NCBI RefSeq assembly: GCF_014649395.1
Contig: NZ_BMSY01000004.1
Location: 62,001-126,000 of the forward strand
DNA from: Streptomyces aureoverticillatus
GTDB lineage: Bacteria; Actinomycetota; Actinomycetes; Streptomycetales; Streptomycetaceae
Direction of reading: 5' to 3'
Length of the DNA stretch: 64,000 bases
Made by a program: the position numbers and the translations under genes. The notes beneath the pieces are model-generated. The model made no database searches, was not told the DNA's origin, and was given only the letters and a program-made list of their open reading frames with translations. Positions 18,801 to 25,681 of this stretch are shown piece after piece. The stretch's first letter is position 1; every line of letters begins with the position of its first letter.

Positions 18801-20204
18801 GTGCGTGAGCGGACACAGGTACTGATCGCCGGGGGCGGCCCCGCGGGAACGACAGCGGCCGCCCTGCTGGCGCCGCAGGGCTTCGACGTTGTCCTGCTGG
18901 AGCGGGAGCGTTTCCCCCGCTACCACATCGGTGAGTCCTTGCTCCCTTCGCTCCTGCCCGTCCTGGACGTCATGGGCGCCCGCGAGACCGTCGAACAGCA
19001 CGGCTTCGTCCGCAAGAACGGCGCCTTCTACGGCTGGGGAGGGCAGGAGTGGGCCCTGCGATTCGACGAACCAGGCAGGCCCGCGACCCACAGCTTCCAG
19101 GTCATCCGCTCCCAGTTCGACCACCTCCTCCTTCAACACGCCCGCCACCAGGGAGCGGACGTACGGGAGGAGACCCGGGTACGGCACATTGCCATGACTG
19201 ACGGCCGGGCCATGAGCGCGTCCTGGTCCGATAGGGACGGCCGCGACGGCGACATAGACTTCGCCCACCTGATCGACGCCACCGGCCGGGCCGGGGTCCT
19301 GGGGGCCCGGCAACTGCGTACCCGGCGCGTGCACGACGTGTTCCGCAACATCGCAGCCTGGGGGTACTGGCGAGACAGCGCACCTCTGCCCGATGCCCCC
19401 GAGGGAGCAATCGGAGTGTTCTCTCTGCCCGGAGCCGGCTGGTTCTGGGCGATCCCCCTGCACGACGGCACCCTCAGCGTCGGCCTGGTCACCGACAAAC
19501 GCTCCTTCAACCAGACCAAGGACAACCTGGGTTCCGTCGACGCCGTGTACCACGAAGCACTGGCCCAATGCCCGCTTCTCGCCCGCATGCTGGAGGGCGC
19601 GCAACAGGTGTCCGACCTCAAAGTCGAGAGCGACTACTCCTACACCAGCGAAGCGTTCTGCGGCCCCGGCTACTACCTCACCGGCGACGCCGCCTGCTTC
19701 CTCGACCCGCTGCTGTCCACCGGCGTACACCTGGCCATGTACAGCGGCCTCCTGAGCGCCGCAGCCATCGCCACCGTCCTACGCGGCGAAACCGACGAAG
19801 CCACCGCCCGTCGCTTCTACCAGACCACCTACCAACGCGCCTACGAACGCCTCCTCATCCTCGTCGGCGCCTTCTACCGCATCCACGCCGGCCGCGACGC
19901 CTACTTCCGCCAAGCCCAACAGCTCAGCCACCGCGACCAGCAAGGACTGCACCTCCATGAGTCATTCCTCAACATCATCACCGGCGCCGAAGACCTCCAC
20001 GACGCCCAGGAACACCCCCTCGACCTGCTCTACGAAAAACTCCGCAGCCCCCTGAACGGCCGCCACCCCCACGGCCTCGGCGGACACGGAACCAGCCACA
20101 TGCTCCCCCTGCCCACCACCCCCGACCAGGCAGCCGCAGGCCTCTACCTCACCCTCACCCCCCACCCCACCCTGCGCCCGGCCCCCGGCCACCCCAGGCC
20201 CTGA
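18801..20204 (+). CDS. Flavin-dependent halogenase (tryptophan-halogenase family)
   Basis: A 467-residue FAD enzyme. The dinucleotide fold is GGGPAG (11-16), followed by the GESLLPSLLPVLDVMG segment typical of halogenases acting on phenols or pyrroles. The halogenase signature WxWxIP is intact as WFWAIP (214-219), the FVRKNGAFYGWGG stretch carries the likely catalytic lysine, and GDAACFLDPLLSTG is the second FAD motif. It should use FADH2, O2 and chloride to make lysine chloramine/HOCl. GTG 18801 has a strong ribosome site. No flavin reductase, PKS or NRPS gene lies nearby, so the substrate is unknown. The Pro/Leu-rich tail (about 440-467) looks disordered. Confidence 0.88.
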   Translation: MRERTQVLIAGGGPAGTTAAALLAPQGFDVVLLERERFPRYHIGESLLPSLLPVLDVMGARETVEQHGFVRKNGAFYGWGGQEWALRFDEPGRPATHSFQVIRSQFDHLLLQHARHQGADVREETRVRHIAMTDGRAMSASWSDRDGRDGDIDFAHLIDATGRAGVLGARQLRTRRVHDVFRNIAAWGYWRDSAPLPDAPEGAIGVFSLPGAGWFWAIPLHDGTLSVGLVTDKRSFNQTKDNLGSVDAVYHEALAQCPLLARMLEGAQQVSDLKVESDYSYTSEAFCGPGYYLTGDAACFLDPLLSTGVHLAMYSGLLSAAAIATVLRGETDEATARRFYQTTYQRAYERLLILVGAFYRIHAGRDAYFRQAQQLSHRDQQGLHLHESFLNIITGAEDLHDAQEHPLDLLYEKLRSPLNGRHPHGLGGHGTSHMLPLPTTPDQAAAGLYLTLTPHPTLRPAPGHPRP

Positions 20205-20349
20205 CAGAGCGAGGCAGATCACGAGGAAGCCCCCCACCTGGCGCTCCCACGCCGGGAACAGCCCTGTCCGGCATGGCGATGAGCCCTGAACGCCACGACA
20301 CGAAAGCAACCTTGGCGCTGGTGGCTTCCCTCGTGCGAATCTTGTGACG

Positions 20350-20481
20350 GCCCCCTCGACAGCGCCCGTCGGTCCGTACATCGGCGACGAACAGATGATC
20401 CATGCTCCCCGCCGGGATGCGCTCATCCAGATCTGGCCCTACCGCTACGCAGGAGACGACTACGCTCCCTGCACGACGTGA
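20350..20481 (+). pseudogene. Possible remnant of an NlpC/P60 peptidase (C-terminus)
   Basis: About 43 codons read APSTAPVGPYIGDEQMIHAP, then RRDALIQIWPYRYAGDDY and a stop. Gly-x-Tyr-Ile-Gly-(5)-Met-Ile-His-Ala-Pro is the catalytic-His segment of NlpC/P60 cell-wall peptidases. No start, ribosome site or Cys-containing part is found upstream, so it is a 3' relic. A strong hairpin directly follows. Confidence 0.45.
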
Positions 20482-20512
20482 GCCTGGCCGCTGGAGATGC
20501 GGCCAGGCTCAC
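20478..20512. terminator. Strong hairpin terminator
   Basis: A perfect 14-bp stem (GTGAGCCTGGCCGC / GCGGCCAGGCTCAC) with a 7-base loop. It overlaps the stop of the NlpC/P60 remnant and lies between it and the convergent peptidase-inhibitor gene. Confidence 0.85.
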
Positions 20513-20602
20513 TACGGGCTCTCGGGGAATCCTTGACCGACTCCCCTTCGGCTGCCATCCGTTGCGAGGGCGATGCCTACGAGCCCGAGAGGTCGGCGGC
20601 GC

Positions 20603-21229
20603 TCAGCAGGCGTCGACCTTGTATACGCGGGTCCAGTCGCCGCTGCGGTCCTCGGAGTAGGCGGGACGCGTTGTGTGGATGAGCCGCCCGTCTACCCCAT
20701 ACATGCGGGCCCGCTGCTCGTCGGACTGGTTGTTGCTCCAGGAGCCATAGCCGACCCAGGTGATGTTGATGGGGTCGTTGCACCGCTTCTGTCGCTTGAC
20801 TTCACCGGTGAAGTTGGTGCCCTTGTAGGCACAGAAATTGTAGAAGGCGCACGACGACGGCGCCTGGGCGCGGTTGCTCTGCGTGGGAGCATCCAGGTCC
20901 CGGGCGTACTTCTCCCCGGGCAGGGGAAGCAGCAGTTCGGACTTGTCCGGTAGCACGATCTCGTTGGCGGCCGTCTGGGTACCGCCCGTTTCGCGTATCC
21001 GGGCGTCGATGCGGGCCTGCAACGACTGTGCATCGGCATCGCTCAGGCCGGCTGCGGCTGCTTGTGCCCCAAATGCCTTGTCTGCACGGTTGCTCGTGGT
21101 GCCGTCGGCGGATGCCGCAGGAGAGATGAGCGTAAGGGCGGTCAGCGCCATGACTGCTGTGGCGATCGCGATCTTGGGTTTGGTCGTCACGGCGTTGCGC
21201 CCTCGCAGGTTCTCATGCGTAGTGGCCAC
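20603..21229 (-). CDS. Secreted peptidase-inhibitor family I36 protein
   Basis: A 208-residue exported protein. GTG 21229 is preceded by AAAGGA at good spacing and is preferred over GTG 21190. A long basic N-region leads into AIATAVMALTALTLISPAASA (signal peptide). The mature C-terminal ~85 residues form a crystallin-like Greek-key domain with paired cysteines (SSCAFYNFCAYKGTNFTGE, KRCNDPINITWVGYGSWSNN, YKVDAC), as in the Streptomyces metalloprotease inhibitor SMPI and family I36. A helical pro-region (about 45-115) lies between. It probably inhibits an extracellular protease; the target is unknown. It is monocistronic. Confidence 0.82.
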   Translation of the reverse strand: MATTHENLRGRNAVTTKPKIAIATAVMALTALTLISPAASADGTTSNRADKAFGAQAAAAGLSDADAQSLQARIDARIRETGGTQTAANEIVLPDKSELLLPLPGEKYARDLDAPTQSNRAQAPSSCAFYNFCAYKGTNFTGEVKRQKRCNDPINITWVGYGSWSNNQSDEQRARMYGVDGRLIHTTRPAYSEDRSGDWTRVYKVDAC

Positions 21230-21690
21230 GGTTGTCCTTTCGCTGGTCGTGTTCGGTGGAGAGCACTGAGGGTCGACGTGCCGCCTCACATCTGCACAGC
21301 CGAGGCGGTGTTTACGCGCCCCCTGGAGGACTGCGCCGGCGTCCCGGTCACTGCCTTGACGCATCCAGCTTTCGCTGCCACAGACGCGACGGCGAGCTGA
21401 TTCGGTCTCGACCGGTGCCAGGAAGGGAACTTTCAGGAAGCTGGCCGTACGGACAGAAGCAGAGCCAGCTGACGCGACTGGCGTGGTCGTGCGGCCGCGG
21501 TGACGGTCGCCACGGACGCCCTCTTCGGAGGGCATGCGAGTCGCCGGGCCTTGATCCCCTTCCGCTGTGGGACGTGATCGGCTCAGAACTGGGTTGTGCG
21601 AGAACAACTGTTGCCGTGATCCTTCAACGGACCAATCCATTCGACCTGCCTCGAACAGCTGGACATTGACAGGAACGTCCCGGGGGCCCC
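21230..21690. other. Divergent intergenic region
   Basis: This 461-bp stretch lies between the I36 gene and the ArsR-type gene. Open frames exist on both strands, but none has a ribosome site with family-like sequence. It should hold two promoters; no operator was recognised. Confidence 0.45.
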
Positions 21691-22689
21691 ATGGGCGTAC
21701 GCATCCACTTCAGTGGCGACGATCTACGGAAGGTGACGATCGCTCAGCAACCAGCGCTGCTGTGGGAGATCGAGCGCAGCCTGCGCGCCCTGCAGGTGGC
21801 GGACACTGGTGCGGTAACCGCGCCCTGGCGGGCATGGGCGCGGATGCGCCTGCCCCGGAGCGCGCATCACCTGCTGACCCTGGTACCGCCCAGCGGCCCC
21901 TGCCCCGATTTCCTGACGCCGGCCGGGGCCGCGCCCAGCCTGGAGAGTGGCCTGGAGCAGATGTTGAGCACCCCGCGCTCCCTGTTGGACCGCGACATGG
22001 GTCAACTCGCCGAGCAGCGTCGCCTCCCGATGTGGGCACAGGATCTGGGGCGGGGAGCACTTCCGGCTCTGCGCTCCCTGGGACGTGCCGTGCGTGACTA
22101 CCACCAGACGGTCATCCAACCCATGCATCGCCGACTGTCCGCCGACTTCGAGACCGTCGCAGGAGGTCTGGCACAGACGCTGTCCCGTCATGGCCTGGAC
22201 GCCCTCCTGTCGGGCCTGCACCCCTCGATCCGCTGGAACCCGCCCGTCCTGTACGTGGGCCACGCACTGTTCGACGAAGACGTACACCTCAGCGGTTGGG
22301 GACTCCACCTGGTGCCGTCGTTCTTCACTCCGGCCAACGCCTTCTACGTCAACTCCACCCCGCCAAAGACGGTGGTCTTCCCCATCACCCCCCGAGAGCC
22401 TTGGCACCCGGGGCCCGGACCCGGCCGAGCACGTACGGCCGACACCCTTGCCACACTGCTCGGCGGCAAACGCGCCACGCTCTTGCGCGCCATCGCCGCC
22501 ACCGACGGCATCACCACCACGAGACTTGCCGACACCGCAGCTCTCGCACCCTCCACCGTCAGCCACCACACCGCAGCGCTGCGCGACGCGGGACTCATCA
22601 CCACCCAACGCACCGGCACAAGCGTCCGCCACCGCACCACACCTCTGGGCCTCAATCTGCTCCGCGCCCAACCCCACGCCCTCGTGTGA
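21691..22689 (+). CDS. ArsR-like winged-helix regulator with long N-terminal domain
   Basis: A 332-residue protein of a type common in Streptomyces. The first ~240 residues form an unnamed domain (VRIHFSGDDLRKVTIAQQPA, then WNPPVLYVGHALFDEDVHL). The last ~85 form an ArsR/MarR-like winged helix (LLGGKRATLLRAIAATDGIT, TTRLADTAALAPSTVSHHTA, LRDAGLITTQRTGTSVRH). No metal-binding cysteine box is present, so the ligand is not a typical arsenic-type metal. The ribosome site before ATG 21691 is weak. It stands alone and its target is not evident. Confidence 0.82.
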   Translation: MGVRIHFSGDDLRKVTIAQQPALLWEIERSLRALQVADTGAVTAPWRAWARMRLPRSAHHLLTLVPPSGPCPDFLTPAGAAPSLESGLEQMLSTPRSLLDRDMGQLAEQRRLPMWAQDLGRGALPALRSLGRAVRDYHQTVIQPMHRRLSADFETVAGGLAQTLSRHGLDALLSGLHPSIRWNPPVLYVGHALFDEDVHLSGWGLHLVPSFFTPANAFYVNSTPPKTVVFPITPREPWHPGPGPGRARTADTLATLLGGKRATLLRAIAATDGITTTRLADTAALAPSTVSHHTAALRDAGLITTQRTGTSVRHRTTPLGLNLLRAQPHALV

Positions 22690-22698
22690 ATGTGACGT

Positions 22699-23577
22699 TC
22701 ACCCATTGCGACCTCGCCAGTTCATGACGGTCACGCCGCTCGGCCATGCGCGGTCGTCCACCTTCAGGAACGGCTCGCCCAGTACGGTCGCCGGGGTTGT
22801 ACCGGTGAACGCCCTGACGTCCCGGTGCAGATGGGACTGATCGCAGTAGCCACCGTCCGCCGCGACTTGGGCGGCGCCTTCACCGGCGAGCAGACGGTGA
22901 ACGGCATGGTCGAAGCGGACCAGCTTCGCGGCATTCTTCGGTGGCATACCGATGTGCGAGCTGAACCGGGACCACAGACGCTTGCGGCTCCATCCGAGTT
23001 CGGCCGCCAGGCGGTCGACCCGGACGAGACCCCTGCCGACGACGATCCGGTTCCAGGCCCAGACCACCGCCGGGTCCACCGGCGACCGCGCTTCAAGCCG
23101 ACGGGCGAGCAACGTGTCCGTGAACGCGAAGCGGCCCTCCCACGAGGGGATTTGGGCCAGTTGTTCGCTGATCCGTGACGCCTCCCTGCCCCACAGTTCG
23201 TCGAGGGGCACCAGGGAACCGGCCAGATCGGCCGGGCCGACGCCCAGAACCGTGCCGGCGACCAGTGGGGACAGGCGCACCTGCACGCACTCGACATGTC
23301 CGCCCCACGCCCGGACCCCACCTCCGCAGCCGAACCCGGGCCCGGCGACGACACTTCCCCGAAGCCGCCGCCCGGCGCCGTCCTCCATGGCGCACGGGCC
23401 CGCTCCGAACTGCAGGATCAGCATCACGGCAGGGTGCGGAACCACCCGCAGGCCACCGACGGGAACGCCGGGGACCCGGAACCCGGCCATGTCGACACCA
23501 GCCACCCTGCTGGGTCGCTGTGGACGTGCGACGTCCCACACAGCGAGATCATCACGTTCATTCGTGGTGGACCCCAT
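22699..23577 (-). CDS. AraC-family transcriptional regulator
   Basis: A 292-residue regulator with a divergent N-terminal sensor domain and a C-terminal AraC double HTH: VDRLAAELGWSRKRLWSRFS for the first helix pair, GGYCDQSHLHRDVRAFTGTT for the second. TTG, GTG and ATG codons cluster at 23583-23575; ATG 23577 is my choice and no good ribosome site helps decide. It is divergent from the alpha/beta hydrolase gene (gap about 75 bp), the likely target, and its 3' end is convergent with the ArsR-like gene 10 bases away. Confidence 0.86.
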   Translation of the reverse strand: MGSTTNERDDLAVWDVARPQRPSRVAGVDMAGFRVPGVPVGGLRVVPHPAVMLILQFGAGPCAMEDGAGRRLRGSVVAGPGFGCGGGVRAWGGHVECVQVRLSPLVAGTVLGVGPADLAGSLVPLDELWGREASRISEQLAQIPSWEGRFAFTDTLLARRLEARSPVDPAVVWAWNRIVVGRGLVRVDRLAAELGWSRKRLWSRFSSHIGMPPKNAAKLVRFDHAVHRLLAGEGAAQVAADGGYCDQSHLHRDVRAFTGTTPATVLGEPFLKVDDRAWPSGVTVMNWRGRNG

Positions 23578-23652
23578 CACCAAATGCTACGCGGGCCAAG
23601 GAGGGAACATTTGTCCAAGCCGCCAGGGTGCACTGGCGGCCACTGTGGACTC

Positions 23653-24495
23653 ATGACTCCTCCCGACGGGCACCCTCATATGAACGATGACACCGGCGCC
23701 GCTGAGAACTCGATCCTCGGCCTGGAGCATGGCGACATGTACGTTTGCCAGGACGGCCCTCGCGTCGCCCCCGTGCTCCTGCTCATCCATGGATCCGCCG
23801 CCTCGAGCCGTTCGTGGGACGCGCTGGTTCCGCTGCTGGCCACGCGCTGTCGCGTCATCCGGATCGACCTGCCGGGGCACGGCCGCTCGGCCGAACCGGG
23901 CGACGGCGATTACGCGATCCCCGAGCAGGGACGCAGGATCGGCACGGCACTGGACCGGCTCGGCATCGAGCACGCCATCGTCGTCGGCCACTCCAGCGGC
24001 GGCTATGCCGCCACCGCTCTCGCCGAGCAACGCCCCGACCTGGTGACCGCGATCGCACTCATCAACACCGGCCCCAGCATGGATGCCTTCATCGCCCCGG
24101 AGGCAACGATGGACCCCACGCAGTGGCCACCGACCGACGAGCAGATCCGCCGGTTCGCGAGCACCGGATTCCGCACGGGGTACCAGGTCCCACAAGAGCT
24201 CATCGACGAACTGCGCGGCATGACCTATCACGCGGTCACCGCAGCAATGCAGGCCTCCGCCGCCTATCTGACGCAGCAGCCGCTGCCGGATCGGCTGGTG
24301 GCCCTCGACAAGCCGCTGCAAGTGATCTTCGGCGACCAGGACCGCCGATGGCGACCCTCGTCCGCGGCTGACTACCGCGCCGTTCCGGGCGCGAGAGTCG
24401 AATTGCTGCCCGGCGCCGGACACACACCCATTCTGGAGGATCCGCCGCGGACCGCCGCGCTCCTCCTGTCCTTCGCCGAGATCCACACCGCTTGA
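23653..24495 (+). CDS. Alpha/beta hydrolase
   Basis: A 280-residue cytoplasmic alpha/beta hydrolase with the oxyanion segment LLLIHGSAASSRSW, nucleophile Ser114 in GHSSGG, Asp in VIFGDQDRRW and His in PGAGHTPIL. It acts on ester, lactone or similar C-X bonds; the substrate is unknown. ATG 23653 is used, with ATG 23680 as an alternative nine codons later; neither has a strong ribosome site. It lies opposite the AraC gene and ends with a strong hairpin, so it is a single-gene unit probably controlled by that regulator. Confidence 0.88.
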   Translation: MTPPDGHPHMNDDTGAAENSILGLEHGDMYVCQDGPRVAPVLLLIHGSAASSRSWDALVPLLATRCRVIRIDLPGHGRSAEPGDGDYAIPEQGRRIGTALDRLGIEHAIVVGHSSGGYAATALAEQRPDLVTAIALINTGPSMDAFIAPEATMDPTQWPPTDEQIRRFASTGFRTGYQVPQELIDELRGMTYHAVTAAMQASAAYLTQQPLPDRLVALDKPLQVIFGDQDRRWRPSSAADYRAVPGARVELLPGAGHTPILEDPPRTAALLLSFAEIHTA

Positions 24496-24521
24496 GCGCT
24501 CGCGGCCACTTGACGTTTGCG

Positions 24522-24556
24522 CCCCACACGGCAGGCCTGCGGTCTGCCGTGTGGGG
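24522..24556 (+). terminator. Terminator of the alpha/beta hydrolase gene
   Basis: A perfect 13-bp stem CCCCACACGGCAG / CTGCCGTGTGGGG with a 9-base loop, 27 bases after the stop codon. Confidence 0.85.
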
Positions 24557-24715
24557 CTGTGGCCTGCGCGTCTCAACTGTCCTGTCGCAGCGCATCCGTC
24601 AGACGACGGGCTTTCCACCTGCGGAGTAGCCCTGTCGTCTGCGAACGCTGATGGGTCGGGTTCTCAAACGGCATTACATTCGCGGAGATCGTGCTCTGGT
24701 CGGCACATCGGCCGC

Positions 24716-25138
24716 TCAGCGGACCGGTGTCGTCTGGGCCAGGGCGATGCGCCAGTCGTCGCCCTGGCGGGTCAAGACGTAGGTCATGGCACCGATCGAG
24801 GGCAGCTCGGGCGAGTCCAGCGCCTCGGGCCGTTCGTCGTGGACGGTCTTGGTGAGGCTGACGATAGCGACGTCGGGGGTGGTGAACTGTATGTCGTCGA
24901 CCTCCAGCGAGGTCCGGATGTCCTTGAGCGGTGATGAGAGCGCTTCGGCCATGGCCGAGGCGAAGGCGTCACGCCCGAACAGGCGCCGCCCAACCAAGTT
25001 GACGATCACCAAGTTTGCGGTATGCAGCGCAGGCAGCACGTCCGGGTCGTTCTGCGCCTCCTGGGACCGCGCGACCAACTCGCGAATCTTCTGCTTGTCG
25101 GCGTCGTTGGCGGGGAGAGTGGAGTTCGTGGTGTCCAT
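24716..25138 (-). CDS. SgcJ/EcaC-like NTF2-fold protein (DUF4440 type)
   Basis: A 140-residue NTF2-like cone-fold protein: KIRELVARSQEAQNDPDVLP, then LVGRRLFGRDAFASAMAEAL, DVAIVSLTKTVHDER and a closing TYVLTRQGDDWRIALAQTT. The SgcJ/EcaC group is poorly characterised and often sits with oxidative or antibiotic tailoring genes. ATG 25138 lies only six bases after a -10 element, so the mRNA is probably leaderless. It is related to the 165-residue protein at 30409-30906, and both share an unusual promoter. Confidence 0.82.
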   Translation of the reverse strand: MDTTNSTLPANDADKQKIRELVARSQEAQNDPDVLPALHTANLVIVNLVGRRLFGRDAFASAMAEALSSPLKDIRTSLEVDDIQFTTPDVAIVSLTKTVHDERPEALDSPELPSIGAMTYVLTRQGDDWRIALAQTTPVR

Positions 25139-25144
25139 GGGGGA

Positions 25145-25175
25145 AAGCTAGGACGTCAACTTAGGTTGAGGTCAA
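25145..25175 (-). promoter_or_regulatory. MerR-type promoter with 19-bp spacer
   Basis: On the minus strand: -35 TTGACC (25175-25170), 19-base spacer TCAACCTAAGTTGACGTCC, -10 TAGCTT (25150-25145), then TCCCCC and the ATG. The spacer contains TCAAC/GTTGA symmetry between the core boxes. An over-long 19-bp spacer with a palindrome inside is the hallmark of promoters activated by MerR/SoxR-type proteins. The same -35 and spacer start recur at 30311. Confidence 0.65.
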
Positions 25176-25495
25176 CTCCCCTCGCTTTCTTCGTTGAGCC
25201 ACGGCACGAGCTGCGGAGCCAGGAAGCGCACCTGTGTCGCCCAGGCCTTTGAACCGGCCCGCACCTCGAGCACACCAGTCGTCTCGTCGAAGCGGATGAT
25301 GACGACGTGCACTGTGATGTCCGGGCCAAGGGCCTCACGCCACGCAGTCAGGAGCACGCCAGACTCCCCTGGCCAGCCCGTCTTCTGCTCCGTCAACTCA
25401 ACAAGTGCCTGTTCGGGCAGAACCGCCGGCCGCCTTTCCGGACGCACGCGCCGGGAGCGGCGCGGCCGCAAGGCCGCGCGCCGGGCATTGTTCAT
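25172..25495 (-). pseudogene. DUF721 (DciA-like) protein, probably truncated
   Basis: Residues read LTAWREALGPDITVHVVIIR, then LEVRAGSKAWATQVRFLAPQ and LVPWLNEE, the conserved core of DUF721 proteins, which in some bacteria load the replicative helicase (DciA). The open frame extends upstream of ATG 25495 with family-like sequence (DLARIALRIAMNNARR), but no start codon with a ribosome site was found there. The protein ends about 20 residues early compared with the family. It is probably a decayed extra copy; the housekeeping gene would lie near dnaA/recF. Confidence 0.55.
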
Positions 25496-25681
25496 GGCGA
25501 TCCTCAGTGCGATCCGGGCAAGATCCGGCCGGGTGCTGAGCCGGTCGCTGCGGGCTTGCCGCAGCAGCCGGTGCGCTCCGCGAAGGGACAGAACGCACGT
25601 GCGCCTCCGGCAGCCTCGATGTCATCACGGTCGTGGCCACCCCCTCGGCCGCCACGAACGACGCCCAGTCCTCTACTGGGA

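Noticed and set aside
18801..20204. Halogenase acting on the lasso peptide
   Set aside because: The core has no Trp or Tyr, and the gene lies 10 kb away in a separate unit.
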